Shown: positions 37,891-47,416 of the stretch, one piece after another
How positions within the stretch are numbered: position 1 is the stretch's first letter
How the letters are laid out: every line of letters starts with the position of its first letter
Assembly (NCBI GenBank): GCA_902363145.1
Contig: CABIZB010000005.1
Span: 101,190-165,189, forward strand
DNA length: 64,000 nucleotides
Direction of reading: 5' to 3'
Origin: Oscillospiraceae bacterium
Lineage (GTDB): Bacteria > Bacillota > Clostridia > Oscillospirales > Ruminococcaceae
Translations under genes and position numbers: made by a program
Notes under the pieces: model-generated
What the model saw: the letters and a program-made list of their open reading frames with translations, nothing else
Database searches by the model: none
Told to the model about the DNA's origin: nothing

Positions 37891-38564
37891 TAAAAACGCT
37901 TATCAAAGAAAAGCTTATTCTGATAAGGACGCATTTTAATAAGAGCAGTGTTTTGGTTGGTGTCTGCTCCATATTTTTCATGTTTTCACTTTCGGGCAGT
38001 GATAAAACGTCGGATATAACAGGCATTACCTGCTCCGTAACGATGACCGCCTTTGCGGCGGCAGTGTGTACAATATCGGATATGCACGAGGACAAGTCAA
38101 AATTCGGTAAATATCTCTTAGCAGCTCCTGCGGATATTTCGGATATATCCGCTGCAAAATATCTTTTTACGTTCCTTGTCCATACAGCTGCGGCAGTTCT
38201 TGCGGCCCTGTTCATAATCGCAGACTGCCTTATTGGGGGTACTGAGATAACATTGACCTGTTTTGCTCCCACATTTATCATATACGGATTTTCAATGACA
38301 TTTTATTCATTATACAACCTTATCTCATTGAAATACGGTGATGATACAGCAAACAATACGGCGGCGCTGATAATTATCGGCATATTTCTGCTTGCCTTTG
38401 TTTATGCTCTTTTCGGTGATCTGGAATTTATTGCGGGAGTATATGAAGCTGTCATATCAATGTCGGGAAAGCTTCCTCTTATCGCCGCAGGCTATGCGGG
38501 TGTATCACTTGTTTTCATGCTCGGGGGATTTATGCTTTCAAAAAGGATACGGTACATATACTGA
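37887..38564 (+). CDS. ABC-2 type permease
   Basis: 225 residues, about six membrane helices, and a loop MHEDKSKFGKYLLAAPADIS that parallels the MLASPVS loop of the upstream permease. Overlaps that gene by 4 bp. Last gene of the operon; substrate unknown, with antimicrobial peptide or membrane-stress export suggested only by the operon type. Confidence 0.82.
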   Translation: MIKTLIKEKLILIRTHFNKSSVLVGVCSIFFMFSLSGSDKTSDITGITCSVTMTAFAAAVCTISDMHEDKSKFGKYLLAAPADISDISAAKYLFTFLVHTAAAVLAALFIIADCLIGGTEITLTCFAPTFIIYGFSMTFYSLYNLISLKYGDDTANNTAALIIIGIFLLAFVYALFGDLEFIAGVYEAVISMSGKLPLIAAGYAGVSLVFMLGGFMLSKRIRYIY

Positions 38565-38578
38565 TCTGCTGAGGGCAT

Positions 38579-39181
38579 TCAGTCTTCCTTTGCCAGATCG
38601 TAAAGGACAATGCCCTCGTCAAATTTACGGGTGCGGACGTTTTTCATTCCAAGATGAACGTACTTGTCACGCTTGAGGGCGGCATCGGTATCAAGGAGAA
38701 CCGGGCAGCCGAGCTTTTTGCCCTCCTCATAGGCGATATCAAGCACCTTGCGCATATAGCCCTGACCCTGATATTTCCGGCGAACCACCAGCATTCCCAC
38801 GAATACATACGGCTTTTTAGCTTTTTTCAGCGAGTCCTCATAGGACTCGCCGCCTTTTTTTGCAAGCTTTACCAGCTTTATCATGTCACGAAAGCGCATT
38901 GTCCTGATAACTGCCTTTATAAGCTCAGATACTGCCCCGAAGCCAAGGCTTTCCTTAGAGCTTTTGAATGCGATGAATGCCTCGTGCTCCTCGCTTGTGC
39001 TGTAGAGGAAGCCTGCTTTCAGCATTGCTCTGGCATATCCGCATATGTACTTCTTTACGTCCTCCTTGCTTTTGTATAAGGCGGACATACCGTATTCGCC
39101 ATCGGCATAGTTATAGTAGGCGAATGCCTCGCCTATTTCGGATATTTCCTGCTCTGTGAGACTTGTTACCTTTATTGCCAT
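38579..39181 (-). CDS. GNAT acetyltransferase
   Basis: 200 residues. C-terminal GNAT fold with acetyl-CoA loop RRKYQGQGYMRKVL and conserved VLLDTDAALKRDKYVHLGM. The N-terminal half is helical, as in the larger eukaryote-like GNATs that modify small molecules. Start placed at ATG 39181 because AGGAGG is 9 nt upstream. Converges with the ABC operon, leaving a 14-bp gap and no clear terminator. Confidence 0.88.
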   Translation of the reverse strand: MAIKVTSLTEQEISEIGEAFAYYNYADGEYGMSALYKSKEDVKKYICGYARAMLKAGFLYSTSEEHEAFIAFKSSKESLGFGAVSELIKAVIRTMRFRDMIKLVKLAKKGGESYEDSLKKAKKPYVFVGMLVVRRKYQGQGYMRKVLDIAYEEGKKLGCPVLLDTDAALKRDKYVHLGMKNVRTRKFDEGIVLYDLAKED

Positions 39182-39534
39182 TGTGATACCTCCTATATGT
39201 TGATTAGCGTATGCAAACTCTAATGATATTATAGCACAATACAGTTGGTTTTGCAAGAGCAAGCGGCAGCGTTAAGATATCTATACGGTTTTATGCGTAT
39301 TATCCAAATCAGTGGATAAAAATTAGTTCAGGCAATATTTTGTTTAGAAAATATAAATCGCTTGTTAACGAAAATGAAGCGCATAAATGCTACAATAAGC
39401 AATAAAGAATACCTAATTATAAATAAGCGTAATATTTTCTTAGTTTGTTGCTTTAATGAATTAAAATAAACAGCGGCATTTGATATGGAAGAAAATAAGA
39501 GGGAGAAAATCAAATTACAGAAAGGTGGGTAATT
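39182..39534. other. AT-rich intergenic region upstream of the Cna_B surface protein
   Basis: Divergent upstream regions of the GNAT and surface-protein genes. No strong promoter pair, RNA or small gene is seen; several TATAAT-like boxes (for example near 39391 and 39418) lack good -35 partners. A long leader (AGAAAGGTGGG ribosome site at about 39519) is possible. Confidence 0.45.
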
Positions 39535-42500
39535 ATGGATCTTAAAACAAAAGATTCATTTGATTTTAAATCAGAAAGGCGCTCGGGCAAGCTCTTCAAG
39601 CGGATCATTTCGGGCATTACGGCTGCTGCAATGGCGGCAGGTCTGCTGACTACAAGCGCATTCGCCGATGAAGAGGTGACTTATGAACATCCAAGTGATA
39701 TTAACAGTGTTGTTGATATCATGAAAAATTATGCTTTCATAGGCTTCAACGAAGTTGATATGAACGGTCACCAGCACATAAATCTTCTGGTCAACAAGGT
39801 CGTAGGTTTGCCTGGCGACATGGGCATAAGAAAGAACTATGCGGGAGTATATGAATACTATGTCAACAAGCTTCCCGAGAATATCAGCGGAGAGCTTAAG
39901 ATAGGTGAGAACGACCCCTGCGTATCAAACCTTACAATTGGTTCCGATTATACTATTTCTACAAATGGTTCGGAAAGATACATCGAGCCTAACCATGTCA
40001 AGGTAAGTCCCAGTGTCACAAATATCAAGGCTGAGACCGCAACCAATAAGTACATAGACCTTGTTAATCTTCAGAACAGCTTTATAAGCTATTCTGCTAT
40101 GCTGGCTGAAAACGCTGATTCAACAGAGGGCATTGGCTTTAATGGTCAGTACGACAGTAGCTCTAATACATGGCAGAATATCAATAGGATCAATGTTACT
40201 GCCGAAAGCGGCACAGTGTTCTATAACATTGATGATACCAATTTCTCTAAGATAAATAGTGATGCTATTATCAATTTTAGTGATACATCAACAGCTTCCA
40301 TAGTTCTGAATATTGACCTGAAAAATATATCCTGGGACAGAAAGCCGTTCAGGCTCAATATCGGCGGAAATCAGCCCACTATGAATGAGGATGTAATCCT
40401 TGAAAATAATGTAAACAGAATTTACTATAATTTCTATGATTCGTCCGCTGCCGACAAAATGACTACCAAAACTGTTTCAATGACTGATGCGGCGCATGGT
40501 ACTATCATTATTCCCAAGGGCGCTGCGAAGGTCGGTTCAAACTGGTGCGGTGTTATCGTTGCAAACAACATAGGCGCAACAGGCGAGTCGCACTTTGTGG
40601 GAGCATATAATCCTGTAGTTCCTGCGTCTGCTACTGTTGATGTAACAGTCAACAAGGTATGGTCAGAGCCTTCCGGTCAGTCCCACGACGGCTACTATGT
40701 AAAGGTTGACCTTATGAGAAGCTCCGCAGCAGAGACCGCTCAGGCGATAGATAATGCAATACTTGATTCGTCCAACAACTTTGAATACACTTTCACAGGA
40801 CTTAAGGAAAAGGACGCAGACGGAAATACTTATACTTATACTGTAGCAAATGAGGTTACAGACGCTCCCGAGTATATTGACGGAGTTCAGTCAGGTTATG
40901 AAGTTTCTTACAACGGCACTACAGTAACCAATACCTGGAAGGAAACTACGATCCCCGCACCTAAGACTGATATAACAGTCAATAAGGTTTGGGCAGGCGA
41001 TTCGGGTAAGAATGACCACAGCGGCTACACAATTACAGTTGACCTCATGAGAAAGGTTGGCAGTGGCGCAGGCGAATTTGTTCAGGAAGTAATTCTTACA
41101 TCTGCCAACAACTTCACCAAGACCATAAATGACCTTGATGCAGAAGATACAAATGGAAATGCTTACACTTACTATGTTGCGAATGAGAGCGGTGCTCCCG
41201 AGTATATTGACGGTGTACAGTCAGGTTATGAAGTTTCTTACAACGGCACTACAGTAACCAATACCTGGAAGGAAACTACAATTCCCGCACCTAAGACTGA
41301 TATAACAGTCAATAAGGTTTGGGCAGGCGATTCGGGTAAGAATGACCACAGCGGCTACACAATTACCGTTGACCTCATGAGAAAGGTTGGCACCGGAACA
41401 GGCACATTTGTTCAGGAAGTAATCCTCACATCTGCTAACAGCTTCACCAAGACCATAAATGACCTTGATGCAGAAGATACAAATGGAAATGCTTACACTT
41501 ACTATGTTGAGAATGAGAGCGGTGCTCCCGAGTATATTGACGGCGTACAGTCAGGTTATGAAACCACTTACAGCGGCACTACAGTAACCAACACCTGGAA
41601 GAAAGCTACAATCCCCGCACCTAAGACTGATATTACAGTTAATAAGGTTTGGGCAGGTGAACCTTCAAGCCAGTCTCATGACAGCTACACCATTACCGTT
41701 GACCTTATGAGAAAGGTTGGCAGTGGCGCAGGCGAATTTGTTCAGGAAGTAATCCTCACATCTGCTAACAGCTTCACCAAGACCATAAATGACCTTGATG
41801 CAGAAGATACAAATGGAAATGCTTACACTTACTATGTTGCGAATGAGAGTGGTGCTCCCGAGTATATTGACGGCGTACAGTCAGGTTATGAAACCACTTA
41901 CAGCGGCACTACAGTAACCAACACCTGGAAGGAAGCTACAATTCCCGCACCTAAGACTGATATAACAGTCAATAAGGTTTGGGCAGGTGAACCTTCAAGC
42001 CAGTCTCATGACAGCTACACCATTACCGTTGACCTTATGAGAAAGGTTGGTACAGGAACAGGCTCATTTGTTCAGAAAGTAATTCTTACATCTGCCAACA
42101 ACTTCACCGAGACAATAAATGACCTTGATGCGGAAGATGCAGACGGAAATGCTTACACTTACTATGTTGAGAATGAGAGCGGTGCTCCCGAGTATATTGA
42201 CGGCGTACAGTCAGGTTATGAAACCACTTACAGCGGCACTACCGTAACAAATACTTGGAAAGATACCACAATTCCCGCACCTAAGACTGATATAACAGTC
42301 AATAAGGTTTGGGCAGGTGAACCTTCAAGCCAGTCTCATGACAGCTACACCATTACCGTTGACCTTATGAGAAAGGTCGGCACCGGAACAGGCTCATTTG
42401 TTCAGAAAGTAATTCTTACATCTGCCAACAACTTCACCAAGACCATAAATGACCTTGATGCGGAAGATGCAGACGGAAATGCTTACACCTACTATGTTGA

Positions 42501-44868
42501 GAATGAGAGCGGTGCTCCCGAGTATATTGACGGTGTACAGTCAGGTTATGAAGTATCTTACAGTGGAACGACTGTAACAAATACTTGGAAAGATACCACA
42601 ATTCCCGTTCCTACACCTAAGACTGATATAACAGTCAATAAGGTTTGGGCAGGTGATTCGGGTAAGAATGACCACAGCGGCTACACAATTACAGTTAACC
42701 TCATGAGAAAGGTCGGCACCGGAACAGGCACATTTGTTCAGGAAGTAATTCTTACATCTGCCAACAGCTTCACCAAGACCATAAATGACCTTGATGCGGA
42801 AGACGCAGACGGAAATGCTTACACTTACTATGTTGCGAATGAGAGCGGTGCTCCCGAGTATATTGACGGTGTACAGTCAGGTTATGAAGTTTCTTACAAC
42901 GGCACTACCGTAACAAATACTTGGAAAGACACTACAACTCCTACTCCCACACCCGGCACCACAAATATTACAGTCAAGAAGATATGGGCAGGGGAGCTTG
43001 CAGGTTATTCTCACGACAGCTACACTGTTACTGTTAAACTCCTCAGAAAGGCAAATGGAACAGTTGATCCTCACTTTAGCGAGACAATACCCCTTAATGC
43101 GGCAAATGGATTTGAATTTACACGTTCAGGTCTTGAAGCAGAAGATGCAGACGGCAATCCTTACACCTACTATATTGAAAACGAGAGCACAAATGCTCCC
43201 CAGTATATGGACGGCGTTCAGTCGGGATACAAGGCAACATACAGCGGCACAACCGTTACCAACACTTGGACCGAATGGAATGCTCCCACTCCCAGCAAGA
43301 TAAGCGTTACCGTTAACAAGACATGGGCAAACGAGCCTGCAAATGCAGACCACAGCAATTATGTTGTTAAGGTCGATCTTATCAGAAACTCTGTTACTGT
43401 TACAGATCAGAAGGTAGCTACAGTTACACTTGAAGCTGCAAACAACTTCACAGCTACTGTAGATGACCTTAAAGAATTTGATGCAAGCGGCAATATCTTT
43501 GTTTATACCGTTGCCAACGAGCAGATGATCGGCATGCCCGAATATATCCGTGGTGTACAGTCAGGCTACACTGCTTCCTACAACGGCACTACAGTTACAA
43601 ACACATGGAACGAGGTTCCCAGACCTGCTCCTGTCACCACCTCCGTTACAGTAACAAAGCTCTGGAGCGGCGATGAAGGCAGAAACGACCACAGCGGATA
43701 CGAAGTAGCTGTTCAGCTGGTCGGAACAGCAAACGGCGTTTCCGTAGTTGTGGAAAACGTTGTACTCAATGCTCAGAACAACTTCACTAAGACTATTGAT
43801 AACCTTGACAAGTATGACGGAAACGGCAATCTTTATACCTATTCCATCAGAAACGAGGCTTCAACTGCTCCCAAGTTTATTGCAGGCGTTCAGTCCGGTT
43901 ATGAGGTTTCCATTTCGGGCACTACAGTAACCAACACATGGCACGAAGTTTCAACCGTTTCGGGCAACCACTCCTTCAAGTTCAAGAAGACTGACAGAGA
44001 GGGCATTGCTCTTGAAAATTCCGAGTTCACCCTTTACTATGACGCTTCCTGCACATCTCCTGTTATGACAGATGCAGGCGATGCTTACAAGGCAAGATCC
44101 GATAAGGACGGCATTGTTGAGTTCAAGGGACTTATCCCCGGCACATACTACTTCGCCGAGACTGAGGCTCCTAAGGGCTACAAGCTCAATACCAACATCT
44201 ACAGCGTTACCATTACAGTTGACGCAGACGGCAATACAGTTGTTACCTTCGGTGACGGCACAAGCATAGGACTTACATCTCTTGCAGTTGTAAATGATCC
44301 CATCAGCACCACCCCCAATAACGGCGGCGGATTCAATGACGGCGGCAATAACGGAGGCAACGGCGGTAATAACAACGGAGGCAACAACGGCGGTAACGGC
44401 AATAATGGTGGCAACAACGGTGGAAACGGCGGCAACGGTGGAAATGGCAACAATGGTGGAAATGACAGCAATGGCGGAAACGGCGGCAACGGTGGAAATG
44501 GCAGCAACGGTGGAAATGACAACAATGGTGGAAACGGCGGCAATGGCGGAAACAACACCAACGGCGGCAGCAGCACTACTGATGACGGCGACAAGACATA
44601 TGGCGGCGATTCCACAGGAAAGACCGACACTGATTCCGATTCCGACGGTTCAGGCAAGACTACAGGCACCGACACAGATTCCGACCATTCCGGTAAGACT
44701 ACAGGAACAGACACCGACAGCTCGGAAGATGTTTCCTCCGGCAGCGGAATGTATGCAGACGGAACTGCAGAAGAAAGCTCTTCCGTTCCTGCTGTGATCT
44801 GCACAGCGGCTATCTCCTTTATTGCGGCTGCGGCATTCGTTACAGCAAGAAGAAAGATACAGAAGTAA
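39535..44868 (+). CDS. Giant Cna_B-repeat surface protein
   Basis: 1,777 residues. Signal peptide about 20-47 (RIISGITAAAMAAGLL), a unique N-terminal domain to about 365, ten Cna_B-type beta repeats (about 367-1472; TDITVNKVWAG ... TVTNTW), one SpaA/prealbumin-like domain (about 1476-1592; FKKTDREGIALENSEFTLY), a Gly/Asn-rich linker (about 1597-1680), a Thr/Ser/Asp stalk and a C-terminal membrane helix with basic tail (ARRKIQK). No LPxTG- or NPxTG-like motif precedes that helix, so sortase anchoring is uncertain. Such proteins usually act as adhesins or pilus backbones. Promoter not identified. Confidence 0.88.
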   Translation: MDLKTKDSFDFKSERRSGKLFKRIISGITAAAMAAGLLTTSAFADEEVTYEHPSDINSVVDIMKNYAFIGFNEVDMNGHQHINLLVNKVVGLPGDMGIRKNYAGVYEYYVNKLPENISGELKIGENDPCVSNLTIGSDYTISTNGSERYIEPNHVKVSPSVTNIKAETATNKYIDLVNLQNSFISYSAMLAENADSTEGIGFNGQYDSSSNTWQNINRINVTAESGTVFYNIDDTNFSKINSDAIINFSDTSTASIVLNIDLKNISWDRKPFRLNIGGNQPTMNEDVILENNVNRIYYNFYDSSAADKMTTKTVSMTDAAHGTIIIPKGAAKVGSNWCGVIVANNIGATGESHFVGAYNPVVPASATVDVTVNKVWSEPSGQSHDGYYVKVDLMRSSAAETAQAIDNAILDSSNNFEYTFTGLKEKDADGNTYTYTVANEVTDAPEYIDGVQSGYEVSYNGTTVTNTWKETTIPAPKTDITVNKVWAGDSGKNDHSGYTITVDLMRKVGSGAGEFVQEVILTSANNFTKTINDLDAEDTNGNAYTYYVANESGAPEYIDGVQSGYEVSYNGTTVTNTWKETTIPAPKTDITVNKVWAGDSGKNDHSGYTITVDLMRKVGTGTGTFVQEVILTSANSFTKTINDLDAEDTNGNAYTYYVENESGAPEYIDGVQSGYETTYSGTTVTNTWKKATIPAPKTDITVNKVWAGEPSSQSHDSYTITVDLMRKVGSGAGEFVQEVILTSANSFTKTINDLDAEDTNGNAYTYYVANESGAPEYIDGVQSGYETTYSGTTVTNTWKEATIPAPKTDITVNKVWAGEPSSQSHDSYTITVDLMRKVGTGTGSFVQKVILTSANNFTETINDLDAEDADGNAYTYYVENESGAPEYIDGVQSGYETTYSGTTVTNTWKDTTIPAPKTDITVNKVWAGEPSSQSHDSYTITVDLMRKVGTGTGSFVQKVILTSANNFTKTINDLDAEDADGNAYTYYVENESGAPEYIDGVQSGYEVSYSGTTVTNTWKDTTIPVPTPKTDITVNKVWAGDSGKNDHSGYTITVNLMRKVGTGTGTFVQEVILTSANSFTKTINDLDAEDADGNAYTYYVANESGAPEYIDGVQSGYEVSYNGTTVTNTWKDTTTPTPTPGTTNITVKKIWAGELAGYSHDSYTVTVKLLRKANGTVDPHFSETIPLNAANGFEFTRSGLEAEDADGNPYTYYIENESTNAPQYMDGVQSGYKATYSGTTVTNTWTEWNAPTPSKISVTVNKTWANEPANADHSNYVVKVDLIRNSVTVTDQKVATVTLEAANNFTATVDDLKEFDASGNIFVYTVANEQMIGMPEYIRGVQSGYTASYNGTTVTNTWNEVPRPAPVTTSVTVTKLWSGDEGRNDHSGYEVAVQLVGTANGVSVVVENVVLNAQNNFTKTIDNLDKYDGNGNLYTYSIRNEASTAPKFIAGVQSGYEVSISGTTVTNTWHEVSTVSGNHSFKFKKTDREGIALENSEFTLYYDASCTSPVMTDAGDAYKARSDKDGIVEFKGLIPGTYYFAETEAPKGYKLNTNIYSVTITVDADGNTVVTFGDGTSIGLTSLAVVNDPISTTPNNGGGFNDGGNNGGNGGNNNGGNNGGNGNNGGNNGGNGGNGGNGNNGGNDSNGGNGGNGGNGSNGGNDNNGGNGGNGGNNTNGGSSTTDDGDKTYGGDSTGKTDTDSDSDGSGKTTGTDTDSDHSGKTTGTDTDSSEDVSSGSGMYADGTAEESSSVPAVICTAAISFIAAAAFVTARRKIQK
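40636..43951 (+). repeat. Ten Cna_B-encoding tandem repeats, about 330 bp each
   Basis: Repeats 2-6 are nearly identical at exactly 330-bp spacing (unit starts near 40961, 41291, 41621, 41951, 42281); repeat 7 is offset by 6 bp from an added Pro-Thr linker; repeats 1 and 8-10 are divergent. Two sub-types alternate in the first loop: GDSGKNDHSGY and GEPSSQSHDSY. Confidence 0.93.
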
Positions 44869-44879
44869 TTTTTAACTAT

Positions 44880-44920
44880 AAAATCGCCCCTGATGATAAT
44901 ATCGTCAGGGGTGATTTTTT
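44880..44920 (+). terminator. Terminator of the Cna_B gene
   Basis: AAATCGCCCCTGA pairs with TCAGGGGTGATTT, then TTT. Confidence 0.9.
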
Positions 44921-44981
44921 GGCATACTGCTCAAAACAACTGAACTTTTTCTTTGGAAATGTGAGATTTTTTCAAAAGCTA

Positions 44982-45010
44982 TTGGCAAGCGGCAGGAAAT
45001 ATGTTATAAT
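44982..45010 (+). promoter_or_regulatory. Promoter of the ior-paaK operon
   Basis: TTGGCA (44982-44987), 17 bp, TATAAT (45005-45010). Confidence 0.75.
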
Positions 45011-45056
45011 ATATTGGATACCGCTAAACAGCAATTCTGAAAGGATGGTTTTATAT

Positions 45057-46784
45057 ATGTCAAAGTTAATGCTTGGCAATCAGGCGGTTGCCAGAGGTCT
45101 GTACGAGGCGGGGGTTGACGTTGTTTCCTCCTACCCGGGCACACCCAGCACCGAAATTACCGAGTTTGCTGCTAAATATGATGATTTCCACTCCGAGTGG
45201 GCGCCCAACGAGAAGGTTGCCTGCGAAACTGCCATTGGTGCCAGCATCGGCGGCGCACGTTCATTCTGCGCAATGAAGCACGTTGGTCTCAACGTTGCTG
45301 CCGACCCTCTCTTTACCGTGGCTTATTCGGGCGTGAACGGCGGACTTGTTATCGGCGTTGCCGACGACCCCGGAATGCACTCCAGCCAGAACGAGCAGGA
45401 CAGCCGTCATTATGCCATTGCTTCAAAGGTGGCTATGGTGGAGCCTTCCGACTCGGGCGAGTGCAAGGAATTTACAAAGATGGCGTATGAGCTTTCGGAA
45501 AAGTTCGATACTCCCGTTATCCTGCGCCTTTCCACAAGAGTTTCCCACTCCCAGAGCGTTGTTGAGGAGTGCGAGAGAGTTCCTCACGACATCGGCAAGT
45601 ATGAGAAGAATATCGGCAAGTACGTTATGATGCCCGCAAATGCCATCAAGCGCCATGTTGTTGTTGAGGAGAGACTGAAAAAGCTCACCGAATATGCTGA
45701 GGACTGCCCTTTCAACACCGTTGAGATGAACAGTGATGAGATAGGCGTTATCACCTCTGGCATTGCATATGAATACGCAAAGGAAGCTCTGGGCGACAAG
45801 GCAAGCTACCTGAAGCTGGGACTTATCAATCCTCTGCCTGTAAAGCTCATCAAGGACTTTGCCGCAAAGGTAAAGAAGCTTTACGTTATCGAAGAGCTGG
45901 ACGACATTATCGAGACTCACTGCCGCAAGATAGGTCTTGACCCCATCGGCAAGGCTGAGTTTACATATCTGGGCGAATATTCCCAGAGCTATCTCAAGGA
46001 CAAGATCCTGGGCGAAAAGGACGAGTTTGTTACATACCCCGAGAATGTTCCCGTCCGTCCTCCTGTAATGTGCGCAGGATGTCCTCACAGAGGTGTGTTC
46101 TACACCCTGAAAAAGCTTGGCGTTATGGTCAGCGGCGATATCGGCTGCTACACTCTTGGCGCTGCCGCTCCTCTCTGCGCTATGGATACCACTATCTGCA
46201 TGGGCGCTTCCGTCAGCGGTCTCCACGGCTTCAACATTGCCCGCAAGGGTGAATATGAGCACAAGGCTGTTGCAGTGATCGGCGACTCCACCTTTATCCA
46301 TTCGGGTATCACAGGTCTTATAAATATTGCGTACAACGCAAGCAATTCCACTGTTATCGTTCTGGATAACTCCATCACAGGCATGACAGGTCATCAGAAC
46401 AACCCTGCCAACGGCTTCAACATCAAGGGCGACCCTGCTTCCGCTGTAAGCATCGAGGCTGTCTGCCATGCTGTGGGAATCGACAGAGTAAGAGTTGTTG
46501 ACCCCGCAAACCTTGCCGAGACCGAGGCTGTTATCAAGGAAGAGCTGGCTGCGGACGCTCCCTCTGTTATCATTACCCGCCGTCCATGTGCCCTGCTGAA
46601 AACCGTTAAGCACAAGCCTCCTGTTAAGGTGGATCCCGACAAGTGCCGCTCCTGCAAGGCCTGCATGAGGATCGGCTGCCCTGCCATTTCCATGTCCACA
46701 GGCAAGGCTAAGATAGACAACACCCTTTGCGTTGGCTGCGGTCTGTGTACTCAGATGTGCAAGTTTGACGCTATTGAAGAATAA
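45057..46784 (+). CDS. iorA: Indolepyruvate:ferredoxin oxidoreductase, alpha subunit
   Basis: 575 residues. N-terminal pyrimidine-binding half (SSYPGTPSTEITEF), TPP half with MCAGCPHRG, GDSTFIHSGITGL and TGMTGHQNNP, then a C-terminal ferredoxin domain with two CxxCxxC-type [4Fe-4S] motifs (CRSCKAC and CVGCGLC). With IorB it interconverts aryl pyruvates and aryl-acetyl-CoA plus CO2, using ferredoxin. Start at ATG 45057 (GAAAGGATGG upstream); the open frame extends upstream through the promoter but without a start signal. Confidence 0.95.
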   Translation: MSKLMLGNQAVARGLYEAGVDVVSSYPGTPSTEITEFAAKYDDFHSEWAPNEKVACETAIGASIGGARSFCAMKHVGLNVAADPLFTVAYSGVNGGLVIGVADDPGMHSSQNEQDSRHYAIASKVAMVEPSDSGECKEFTKMAYELSEKFDTPVILRLSTRVSHSQSVVEECERVPHDIGKYEKNIGKYVMMPANAIKRHVVVEERLKKLTEYAEDCPFNTVEMNSDEIGVITSGIAYEYAKEALGDKASYLKLGLINPLPVKLIKDFAAKVKKLYVIEELDDIIETHCRKIGLDPIGKAEFTYLGEYSQSYLKDKILGEKDEFVTYPENVPVRPPVMCAGCPHRGVFYTLKKLGVMVSGDIGCYTLGAAAPLCAMDTTICMGASVSGLHGFNIARKGEYEHKAVAVIGDSTFIHSGITGLINIAYNASNSTVIVLDNSITGMTGHQNNPANGFNIKGDPASAVSIEAVCHAVGIDRVRVVDPANLAETEAVIKEELAADAPSVIITRRPCALLKTVKHKPPVKVDPDKCRSCKACMRIGCPAISMSTGKAKIDNTLCVGCGLCTQMCKFDAIEE

Positions 46785-46809
46785 AATCCGCTGAAAGGAA
46801 TGAAATAAA

Positions 46810-47382
46810 TTGGAAACTAAATCTATAATGCTGGTAGGCGTCGGCGGACAGGGTACGCTGCTTGCAAGCCGTATTCTGGGAAATGTGCTGCTGTCACAGG
46901 GCTATGACGTAAAGGTCAGCGAGGTTCACGGAATGTCCCAGAGAGGCGGTTCCGTTGTTACATACATTAAGTTTGGCGAGAAGGTATATTCTCCCGTTAT
47001 CGAAAAGGGTCAGGCAGACATTATCGTTTCCTTTGAGGCTCTTGAAGCCGCAAGATGGGTGTCCTTCCTGAAAAAGGGCGGCAAGCTGGTCATGAACACT
47101 CAGGAGATCGAGCCTATGCCTGTTATCACAGGTGCGGCACAGTATCCCGCAAATATCGTTGACACGCTCAAATCGCTTGGTGAGGACGTTATCGCAGTTG
47201 ACGCTCTCAGCCTTGCCGAGCAGGCAGGAACAAGCCGTGCTGTAAACGTTGTTCTTATGGGAGTTATCTCCCACATTCTGGACTTCGGCGACAAGGTATG
47301 GAACGACGCACTTGAACAGTGCGTTCCCGCCAAGGTGCTTGAAGTCAACAAAAAGGCCTTTGGACTGGGCAGAAATGCGTAA
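46810..47382 (+). CDS. iorB: Indolepyruvate:ferredoxin oxidoreductase, beta subunit
   Basis: 190 residues, gamma-type 2-oxoacid oxidoreductase domain (GVGGQGTLLASRILG, EVHGMSQRGGSV). TTG start with GAAAGGAATG upstream. Lies 25 bp after iorA and 34 bp before paaK. Confidence 0.94.
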   Translation: METKSIMLVGVGGQGTLLASRILGNVLLSQGYDVKVSEVHGMSQRGGSVVTYIKFGEKVYSPVIEKGQADIIVSFEALEAARWVSFLKKGGKLVMNTQEIEPMPVITGAAQYPANIVDTLKSLGEDVIAVDALSLAEQAGTSRAVNVVLMGVISHILDFGDKVWNDALEQCVPAKVLEVNKKAFGLGRNA

Positions 47383-47416
47383 GTTATAAATATTTCTATG
47401 AAAAGAGGAAAATCCC

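Noticed and set aside
44199-44804. 201-codon Pro/Leu-rich frame opposite the Gly/Asn linker of the Cna_B protein
   Set aside because: Mirror image of low-complexity GGN codons; no start signal.
45423-46613. 396-codon frame opposite iorA
   Set aside because: Antisense of a gene with TPP and ferredoxin motifs; codon-bias shadow.
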